Shown one piece after another: positions 55,548 to 64,000 of a stretch of 64,000 nt of DNA. The stretch lies in assembly GCA_024803745.1 (NCBI GenBank), contig JANJXV010000014.1, positions 4,751,001 to 4,815,000 of the forward strand, read 5' to 3'. Both the position numbers and the translations under genes were made by a program. The notes under the pieces are model-generated. The model saw nothing but the letters and a program-made list of their open reading frames with translations, ran no database searches and was not told where the DNA came from. The stretch comes from Megascapheus bottae (Eukaryota; Chordata; Mammalia; Rodentia; Geomyidae). How positions within the stretch are numbered: position 1 is the stretch's first letter; each line of letters starts with the position of its first letter.

Positions 55548-56585
55548 CAAGTTTACTTCTAGGGAAACTGTTCTTATCTTTTAATTTTGTAACTTTAGTA
55601 AGTTGAAATACATCTTATATCATAAAGTAACATTTAACATAATTTTGCATGTTTTAATATAATTCATACATATTACAACTTAATAAAACCTTTCAATTCA
55701 TAGTCTCTACAAACATTCTGAAATAATGTGCGTATAATCCATTTAATCACTTAATAATTAATTCAGCAAATGGATACTAAAAGAACAGGATATGTATAGT
55801 ACAACAGTAAGAGCTAGCTCTCCTATAGCTTTTTACAAGTAATAAAATACACACATGTATGTCTCTATAACACTATGATTGACAGTAGTGTCATAAAAGA
55901 TATTATAAAATGCAGCTAATAAGAGATCCATGATCACTGTTCTACGAGTGTGGGAATTCAACAATTAGAATTATATTTTATGAAGCTCCTGTGTGATGAT
56001 CACATATACCACTGCTCTCATTTACATTTTAATGCTTTGTACTTTCAAAATTTTTTACCATGTAATTCAGGAAACAATTTCTTTGCTTGATAAGGAGTCT
56101 CAATATTGTAGCCCTGTCAGCCTAGAACTCATGATTCTTCCATATACCAAAATCACATACCACCTAGCCGAGCATCCTCTCGTAGAGTGCTTATCCACCA
56201 TGCACAGAAGACAGGGTGACATAATAAGCCTTTTCCTTCTTAACTCTGTAAATGATAGTAGGAATGACTCTAGGAGTAGCAGACAGAAGCTAATGCACAA
56301 GAGACTGTGGGTGAGAGAAAAGTATGAAAGAGAAGAAAGAAAGTCAGAACTTATGGAAAGAAGGAGTGAAGAAGAGAGGGAAGGAAGGAAAAAGAGGAAA
56401 CACACATTTATTCAAGAAAAGAAAAAAAGGAAAGGAGAGAAAAAGAAACACAGTAAGTGCTTGATAGGTACGGTGGCTGTATCAGTTGGATAGAAAGTAC
56501 TGAGTCATAAATTCTGGGGCTAGATGCCGAAGCACAAGGACAGTAAAATGCTAAGGAGTAACAGCTGTTTTGTCAAGAGAAGTAT
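55548..56585. other. Unrecognised sequence, with a possible degenerate ID at 56166-56215
   Basis: 'gtagagtgcttatccaccat' then 'gcacagaagacagggt' recalls an ID half. A purine-rich stretch (56330-56452) makes the lysine/glutamate-rich end of the 166-codon frame at 55993-56493. I do not regard that frame as a gene. Confidence 0.35.
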
Positions 56586-56820
56586 TAGTTACCATGTACT
56601 TACCATGCACCAGTCTTATACAAGTCTTACATTGGGTCCTCAGGGAAAATCTACGATGCAGGAAAGCTTATTAATTACCAATCCAGACAAAGAAACGGAG
56701 ACTCAAAGAAATTAAGCAACCAATGACACAAAGCTAAGAAATGACAAAGGCTGGCTTTGAACCAACATAGCCTGGCCCTGGTTACCCTATCCTTAGGCAT
56801 TGTGCTGCTACTCCTCATTG
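56586..56820 (-). mobile_element. MIR SINE
   Basis: Complement plan: 'agttaccatgtacttaccat', 'caaagaaacggagactcaaa', 'gaaattaagcaaccaatgac', 'gctggctttgaaccaacata'. Confidence 0.65.
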
Positions 56821-57189
56821 GCTCTTCCCACTTAAGTGAGATCCTGGAGTAACAGAGACCTGAATCTGCCACTTCTAACTTCCCTACTGCTCTCCGTTCT
56901 TCATTTGAAAAAAAAAAAGCAAACTTGTAAATAAAACTGATATCCATTGCATACACATTCCAGTGTAAAGCTAATTTCAATTAAGCAAATACTATGTATT
57001 GTCATCTTAGTCATTGGTCTAATTGTACTTGTGTAGTAACAATCCCAGATGAAGGCCATGAGAAAGACATTGGTTGGATATAAAACACTAACTTCAGGGT
57101 TATCATAGTAAAGTATCTATTACAGACAGTCTTGATGTATAAACTGTCACCCAGTCAAGGAAAGGTTAATTGGTAATAGGAGAGTTCAT
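56821..57189. other. Unrecognised sequence
   Basis: Nothing recognised. Confidence 0.35.
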
Positions 57190-57536
57190 TTATCCAACCA
57201 ATATTTATTCAGTGACAATATGTTTGCTCTATTTTGTACAAGTAATATATACTAATAAAAAATAAAATAGACGTAAGAAAAACTGCACATTTGTTTTAGT
57301 GATAGGATATGTAAAACAGAAAATTTTAAATTAAAAGAGTATGCAAAACAAAGTTCCTGCTCTCTTGTAGATTATTCTAAGGAGGTGGGTAAAGGCTGAT
57401 ACTAGAATAAACAAATTAAGTCAATAATGTGTTAGACATTGATAAGAGAGAAGACAGAAAAAGTAAAATAAAGTGGGACGAAGTGGATGAAATATATTTA
57501 GTAAGGTCAAAAAGAATATTCCCCTGATGATGATAA

Positions 57537-57537
57537 T

Positions 57538-57583
<46 letters not shown>
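57537..57583. repeat. (GT)n microsatellite
   Basis: About 22 GT units, next to the ID-like SINE. Confidence 0.95.
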
Positions 57584-57585
<2 letters not shown>

Positions 57586-57662
57586 GCTGAAAATGGAACC
57601 CAGGGTCTTGCATGTGCTATACTGGTCAAGAGCTCTTCCCGAGCCACATCCTCAGCCTCTTT
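57584..57662 (-). mobile_element. ID-like SINE
   Basis: Complement plan 'gaacccagggtcttgcatgt', 'gctatactggtcaagagctc', 'gagccacatcctcagcctc'. With the GT run it interrupts the L2. Confidence 0.6.
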
Positions 57663-58394
57663 GGATAATGTTTCACTGCGAACCTGAGAACCAAGGGAGC
57701 AAGAAAGTCAGCCATGCAGATGTGTGGAAACAGCAAATGCAAAAGCTCAGTAATGATGTGCTTGGTGAACTTGAGGAGTCATCAAGAGAGTCAACAGCAA
57801 GAACAGAGGAAGCTGCAAAGATAAGGGTCAGGTCACTGATGGACCAGGGGCAGAATACAGAGGGTCTTAAAAGCCATGGAAAGAACTTAGATTTCACTCT
57901 GCAAGAAATAGGATGACAGCAAAAAGAAACAAGATGGACTGTCCTCCTTTTCAAAAAGATGCAATTGCTGTGTAGAGAGGATACAAGAGCAAAGATAGTA
58001 ACCGATACCATTTGGGAGTCTATAGCAATAGACTAGGTTGCAGACAAAGTTTTATATGTTAGGCAGGACCAGGAGGAAAATCAGGTAATGAAACACAAAA
58101 GAACATCACACCAAGAAGTGGCAGAAGTCACGTCCTGACAGCAAGAGAGGAAGGATTTGGGGAAGGACTGAAAATCAACCTTAGAAGGACAGAACCTAAC
58201 AATAAAAGGAAATTCATGTATTCAGTGAAGACATGTGAAAATCTTACCACAGCTCACTGCTTTAAGGTCTATCCTTTTTGTTTCCAAATACTAAACCAGT
58301 TTTAGATTTTGCTTAATAATCATGGTTAAACTTTCCTGTCTTGGATTTAAAGTGGTTCCTCCAAGCCTGTGCAAACCAGGCAGATCAGATTAAC

Positions 58395-58590
58395 TCGGTT
58401 TCAGGAGCATGCAGTTCAAAGCCAGCCTGGGCACTGAAGAATGAGAGACTCTTATCTCCACTTAATCACTAGAAAACAGGAAGTGGGGCTGTAGCTCAAG
58501 GGATAGGGTGACAGCCTTGTTCTAAAGAGCTCAGGGACAGTGCCCAGGCCCAGAGTTCAAGCCCCATGACCCCCTACACACAAAAAAAGG
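58395..58590 (+). mobile_element. 7SL-Geo SINE, altered left end
   Basis: 'cagttcaaagccagcctggg', 'gagactcttatctccactta', 'gtggggctgtagctcaaggg', 'cagagttcaagccccatgac'. The first 50 or so bases of the 7SL half are unrecognisable. Confidence 0.82.
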
Positions 58591-58760
58591 TGTTGTTACA
58601 CCTTGATTGTTACTTTTTTTAATATTCTAATAGATATAGTTCTATGTATTTTTATAGCACCTCCCAGTAGGAATCAGTGGAACACAAAAGACAGAATGGT
58701 GTAGAGATAGGAAAAGTTGGAGGAAAAAGATTGATGAAATATCAGAGTATAAAAGGACAA

Positions 58761-58919
58761 GAGCCAGGCACCAGTAACTCATACCTGTAATCCTAGCTAT
58801 TCAGGAGGCTGAAATCTGAGAACGAGGTTCAAAGTCAGCTGGGGTACAAAAGTCTGTGAGACTTTTATCTCCAGTTAACCACAAGAAAACTAGAAGTGGC
58901 GCTATGGCTCAAAACAGCA
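58761..58919 (+). mobile_element. 7SL-Geo SINE, Geo truncated
   Basis: 'gagccaggcaccagtaactc', 'tcctagctattcaggaggct', 'ctccagttaaccacaagaaa', 'gtggcgctatggctcaaaac'. The sequence leaves the Geo plan there. Confidence 0.85.
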
Positions 58920-59350
58920 AGAAGCTAAGGAAGCATGGAAGTATAGAAGGAAATTGAAAAGGAGGGGGATTGAGTTAACACTCTCTTACTGTTTCTAGGA
59001 GAGAGTATAGCATAGGGAACAGAATGTTAACCTAAATCAAGAAAATGGGAAAGAGTTTGGTATGGTGACAAATAGGGAGCAACAGCACTTTAAGCAAGAG
59101 AACTGGGAGAGGATTTGGTGGCTAAGATGAGCCTTTAGGTATAAGGAAAGCATAGGGTTTTCAAGACAAATACCAGGAAATATTTAGGGTACAGATACAA
59201 TGGTTCAGTCCTTGGATCACATCAAAGCAGAAGAAAAAGGCAAAGAGAGAAAGACTAAGAGGAGAGGGGGGAAATGGTGAGGAAGAAAGTAAAGAGATTG
59301 AGTTATACTGGGGTAAGATCTGAATAGAAGATCTGACACAAAAGTCTCAG
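58920..59350 (-). mobile_element. Possible L2 antisense
   Basis: Purine-rich sequence with L2-antisense character ('gaggatttggtggctaagat'). Weak. Confidence 0.3.
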
Positions 59351-60449
59351 ATGAGACAATCCACCCTCTACAACATTCCTCACACACCCAAGGACATTGG
59401 TGGTTTTTTTAGGAATCAAGATAATTTGGATATGTTCTGTTCTAGTATTGCTCCTCCTATAATGAGTACATGTTCCAACTCAGCTAAAAAGAAAGACATG
59501 TCCATGAAAGGGTTAGCTGTCCTTTAGAAATGAAAGAAATGTGATTTTGCGATAGGCATACTGGTTGTATGGTAGTACCTTTTAAGTGCCTGCAATTTTT
59601 TTTTTAAACATTGCATACTGCAAGCGTTTATTTGACTCTAAAGCCAACCTACTTTGGCAGGTTATAGGACCTTTAACTTTGAAGTAGGAATGCTAAATGA
59701 AATAAAAGAAACTGGTAATTGGGAGTCACATGCAATGCAGCCTGTCTTCTAATCCATGACTCTATGGTTCTCTCTCACTTAAAGACCCTAAAACCATGCA
59801 GATAGCCTGATATTGTGAAAATGACTCAGAATCTCTTCCTGTATGTATGCTTTAAAAATGGCTTTTGATCAGCAACCCTAGAATATACGATATTTCTGGA
59901 ACTCCTCAAATTCATAGCACATTGCCTTTGGTCCTCCTTCTTACATACCCTCTCACAGAAGACTGTCTTCCATGGACACCTTTATTGGTTTATAGACATA
60001 TTCCCCAAAGGAATGTCATGATATCTTTGAAAAATCACTCAAGATCTCTGATTTGGATATCCTAGTTCTACATATCATATAGTAATTTATTTATCACATT
60101 TTATTAAGGATGGTTGGTTGATTTGGTTATCACGTTTTCATTTTAGCCAAATAAATAAAGCTTGACTCCTCTATATCTCTAAAAAAAGCACTAGTGCCTT
60201 GATGTTTTCCAGGATGTGTTCAATTGTCTTTGAATTCTAGAGAGCTGAGTTAGAGAAAAGCAAACATAATTTACATCTGAAATGTAGACACCTCTCTGAG
60301 TGATAAGACTCAGAGTCTCATCTTCTGGCATTACTTATTTAGGGAACTAGTAGAAACAGATGTGTAATGCTCGTACCAGGAATTAACATGCTGGACAAGA
60401 TCATAGCCTTAAACGAGCTGCAGTAGCTATAAACATCATTCTGTCTAAT
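59351..60449. other. Unrecognised sequence
   Basis: No gene or repeat family recognised. Confidence 0.35.
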
Positions 60450-60600
60450 CATCTTTATTTTTTTTTTATTGATGGGAACTTCAAAGCTCAGGAGCTTAAA
60501 AGTTTGTTATCCAAACTCACACTTGTCCTTTGTAGCCAATTCAAGATTAAATTTCAGATCTTCTGACAGGCAGATTAGCAACCTGCATTATATCTCCATA
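60450..60600 (-). mobile_element. MIR SINE
   Basis: Complement plan: 'ttgatgggaacttcaaagct', 'caggagcttaaaagtttgtt', 'atccaaactcacactt', 'aatttcagatcttctgac'. Confidence 0.5.
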
Positions 60601-60669
60601 CCTTTTCTTGTAAAGATGAAGTTCTTTGTTGCCTATCTCCAAATCTTCCTGAGTAATTAGCAAACCCAT

Positions 60670-60775
60670 TCAATAGGCACTGACACTGAAGGTCAGAGAG
60701 GTTAAAGGGCTGGTCTTTGAGGATACAGTAAATATCACTGACAGAGGAAGAACTAGGAATAAAAATAACAAATTT
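60670..60775 (-). mobile_element. MIR-like fragment
   Basis: 'gacactgaaggtcagagagg', 'ttaaagggctgg', 'acagaggaagaactaggaat' fits the MIR complement. Confidence 0.45.
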
Positions 60776-61659
60776 TCAACCTTAGAAATCAAAGGCTTTA
60801 TCTTTAAAGATAGAGTCACATAGATGTTTAGGACACTGGCAAATAAAATCAGTAATTTTTTTAAGCTCTGATCTACACAGTATCTAATTTAACTTTAGAG
60901 TTTAATATTACAAAAAAAGAATTAATGTTAAAACAAAAGAATCTTTTTGGAATTTTGAAGGTAGAGAATGGAGAAATTTATCTAAAAGCATTTTCTTTCA
61001 GACAAAAATGTTCTAAGTGATTACTGTACAACCAAAAAAAATCATTATTAAATTCTTCCAAAAAAGCAGGAAGCATTTTCTTTTCCTATTTAAGTAACTT
61101 GCAACTTCATTTCTCATGTTTTAAACATTATTCTAGTCATATCAGGACTACTCAGTCTATCCTATGTCTGCTTGATTCAGCAACAGCCTTGGATGTTGAC
61201 AAGAACTATTGCTGCATTCATTGCCAGGAGACACCGCCAGGACATTCTTGTCACATAAGGCATGGTGTATACTGGATGGGGGTGAGGGGTTAGGGAGACT
61301 AAGGGTGGTTAGTAGTGGGGCATCAAGGTCTTAATGAGGCAGAAGGTGAATGACTTTAAGGTACTGGAGAAAGATATATCTACCTACTAACAGAGGGAAT
61401 TCTTTTCAGGAGCTGCTAACCTTTGATAGGATGATAAGATTTAGAAGAGGATTAAAACAGAGAGACATGGTAGACAGAGAATACATGCTTCTGAGCTCTT
61501 GCCATTAGCAACTTACTGAGTCCTTAAACGTCATTAAACATCTCTGTTGGATTATACTCTGAAGGAAACAGAAATCATCTTCTTTAGTCTTTGTTCTGTC
61601 AACCATGGACTACCCTCTTCAGGTCAACAGAAGAGGGACTAAAAAGACAAAGACAAGTT
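60776..61659. other. Unrecognised AT-rich sequence
   Basis: No gene recognised. Confidence 0.35.
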
Positions 61660-61750
61660 TTCATTGTATTGCATATAAAATATTCCCTAGTCGCCGTGCT
61701 AAATCCTGGGAATACAAACATATGAGTAACTTAGAACAAATTTTTAATAC
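61660..61750 (-). mobile_element. Possible L2/MIR fragment
   Basis: 'gtgctaaatcctgggaatac' resembles the antisense L2/MIR block 'gtgctaagtgctggggatac'. Confidence 0.35.
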
Positions 61751-64000
61751 ATTAAAAAAATCTGACCCTCTCTTTGATCTGTTGTAAAAGCTCTTTAAAA
61801 ACTATGCAATTATATATTTTATTTCCATGCATTCAAACAAATGACAAAAGTCCTCCCCATACTATATTATTTTCAAGAAAAATGCAGAATGAGACATCAC
61901 CAGATACAGTTGCATGAATGTGGACCTACCCTTGGAAGCATCTCATTTAATAAGACAGATTTAATTGCATAATAGAAGACACACAGAATGCCATTCACTC
62001 TGAAAGAATCAGGTTGCCTGTACGTGCCATACCTAGGGGACACAAGGCGGTATCCTTTGGCCCCTTGACCTTAGCATGAGCCTGCTTCCCTTGTAGAAGT
62101 TTCTCTGGGTGGCTTCTTTGTTTCTACTCTTCTGTCCCAGATCCCACTTCATCATCATTCATCCTCACCATGTTGTACCCTCCCTGTTCATCTGAAGGGT
62201 CCAAGACTTGTACACACCTTTTAGTTCAACCTAAAGCAGCTGCACAGTCCTTAGGCCATCAGTACAGTCAAGATGTGGATGTTGTTTCTGGAACAAAATG
62301 ATAGGTGCCAGCAAAAAGTGATGTCATCATAAACTGGAAAGAAATGTAGGTATTTCGGTGTGGCTATCACCATCTCTTCAAAGTTTATTTCCATAGTTAC
62401 TTTTCTGATTATTCAGAATTCTAATACAGATCTTAAGAAAGGATCTTAAGAGCATGTCTTGAACATGTCATAACAATATGCCAAGAACACACACGTTCTC
62501 TCACACAAACACATACACAAAGGGAAAATAAGATACAGGTGTTTATCAAAAGGGAAAAATTAGAAAAGATGATGACAATTATACAAATATGAACATAGTA
62601 CCGACATGTTACACAGAGATAATTATACAGTAGTAGAAACCATGGAAACAGAAGGTTCCAAAAGATAATAATGGTTGGCTTTTTCTAAAAATTTGTATAA
62701 GCTACTATTTAATAAGTTTTCCCCCTCATGGTGTTTATCAAAATCTTTCCAAGTTTCACTGCTCAAATGTAATGTACTAGGATCTTATGCAAACCAATTT
62801 AAAAGAGAAAAATCCAGGTCATTTCCAAATCAACTATAATTTGTTTAGAAACAAAACTTTAAAACTCATTTAAGGTCCAAAATTTCACAGTTGAAAAGTC
62901 GCTAATATAATTGATTATTTTCCTGGAATGCTTAGAAACCTTTCAATATTATAATTAAAGGAAACCCTCCCCGCAAATACCTTGGAAATGCCTGAGAAGG
63001 AGAGAAGTATTGTTCTATATTATATTATTTATATTTAAATTATAGTTTTTCATGGTAATTATCAACAAAGATAACTTTATAAACATATATAAATCAGGTT
63101 AAAAAGTAAGGTAATTCAAAAGTTACTAAACCAGAAATGCTTTTATCAAAATAATAAAAAAGAAAATTTTATAGGCAAAAATATACACCTACAGGGAGCT
63201 CCAATTAAATAACTATATAGCAAATTTAAACAAAATTTAATTTCCAAATTTTTGAAAAATGTATTTTTGTAAATTTGAATGGCAATATGAATCGAAAATA
63301 ATATACAATTGGTTTTTCATTATGTAGTAACTATTTAAAATAAGCTACTAATTTCTTTAACTTGATTATAAACTAGAAATTTAAATTTAACTTTTATTTT
63401 AAAGGAAAACAAAAATTTACATATATTTGACCTGAAATTTCTCATACATAAATGATTATCTCTTATTAAGAAAATTTTTAGCTTGAACTACAATATTGAG
63501 AATTAAAACTATGAATTCTAATTTTTTCAAATCCTATAGAATACCTGTTATATGATACAAAAATTCTGAGTCCTGTTCTTATTCTTAAATGCTGTGATTT
63601 CATTCACAGAAAACTCCTAAACAAAGGAATCAGACTTTAGTTTAGTTTATAAACTGTGCACAAATTTTGTTATGATAACCTGTTACCCACAGGGGAAGTA
63701 AACCATAAACAAAAACAATGTGATATTTACTAATTTTACACGATTGACTGTAAAACTTCCTGAGATCTGAATTTGTTTAGCCAACTGGGATTCAGCATGG
63801 ACCATCACTAGGAAAAGTGAAGAATTTGCATAAAATGTAACTAGTGTCAGAAAAAGAAGACACAATAAACTAACACCTGGTATTGACACAGAAAATGCAA
63901 TGAAAATTTATTGCTTTTTTCTTTATAATGTTCAAGTGATCTACTAACCTAAAACATGGAATTTTAAATCTAGCAATGGTTGTTGTCAAATTCGGTAATT
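61751..64000. other. Unrecognised, mostly AT-rich sequence
   Basis: No repeat family, open frame of interest or RNA gene recognised in over 2 kb. 62000-62300 is more GC-balanced. 63000-63560 is very AT-rich. Confidence 0.4.

Larger units (their letters stand above)
57190..58060 (-). mobile_element. L2 (LINE2) antisense
   Basis: Antisense L2 plan in order: 'caaccaatatttattcagtg', 'gttagacattgataagag', then after the microsatellite 'gtggaaacagcaaatgcaaa', 'gggtcttaaaagccatggaa', 'agaacttagatttcactctg'. The 129- and 112-codon frames at 57527-58011 lie inside this repeat. Confidence 0.6.

Noticed and set aside
55993..56493. 166-codon frame
   Set aside because: The last third is Lys/Glu/Arg low complexity from a purine-rich stretch; no family recognised and no supporting context.
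57527..58011. 129- and 112-codon opposed frames
   Set aside because: They lie in a (GT)n repeat and an antisense L2; the protein shows no recognisable domain.
1..64000. CRISPR array, operon, phage or bacterial system
   Set aside because: Repeats are dispersed retroelements or microsatellites; there are no regularly spaced repeats, no compact gene order and no ribosome-binding sites. The window is vertebrate nuclear DNA.

Overview
The window is mammalian, almost certainly rodent, nuclear DNA without a convincing functional gene. The organism is suggested by its repeats. At least 20 copies belong to a two-part SINE whose left half is an ID-like tRNA-Ala-derived monomer and whose right half matches the 'Geo' monomer. 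From memory this IDL-Geo structure was described as restricted to Geomyoidea (kangaroo rats, pocket mice, pocket gophers). A second dimer joins a 7SL-derived (B1/Alu-like) left half to the same Geo half. Together with a lineage-typical L1 3' end and older mammalian repeats (MIR, L2, MER5A, MaLR LTRs, L1MA-like), this points to a heteromyid or geomyid rodent. The genus cannot be fixed from the sequence.

The only gene-derived protein sequence apart from L1 is a processed pseudogene of ribosomal protein L10a (RPL10A) at about 39.1-39.8 kb. It has a target-site duplication, a retained poly(A) signal and tail, internal deletions and frameshifts. All other open reading frames are explained by microsatellites, SINE or L1 sequence, or are short and unrecognised. 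I saw no splice-supported exons, CpG island, tRNA gene or CRISPR-like array. Whether the region is intergenic or a large intron cannot be told.

Layout: 0-6.4 kb holds an L1 tail, SINEs, two microsatellites, L2 and MIR. 6.4-15.5 kb holds L1 fragments, many SINEs, a (CT)n tract and a 122-bp inverted repeat. 15.5-25 kb holds MIR, L2, L1MA-like elements, three young 5'-truncated L1 tails and a composite L1 block. 25-33.7 kb holds a MaLR LTR, an L1 ORF2 remnant, nested SINEs inside an antisense L1 and two perfect hairpins. 33.7-43.8 kb holds an LTR-like block, L1 tails, a 167-nt homopurine tract, the RPL10A pseudogene, nested SINEs and a second MaLR LTR. 43.8-53.1 kb holds MER5A, MIR, L2 and SINEs with microsatellite tails. 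53.1-64 kb holds a second homopurine tract, L2, MIR and long AT-rich unrecognised sequence.

No operon-like or pathway logic is present. The working biology visible is retrotransposition: L1 supplies the machinery, and SINEs plus one mRNA copy bear its marks (A tails, 9-17 bp target-site duplications, 5' truncation). The most interesting structure is the modular SINE biology: a shared Geo half on two different left halves, a 7SL-7SL-tRNA-like three-part element, same-orientation nesting into A-rich linkers, and dinucleotide tails on one family only.
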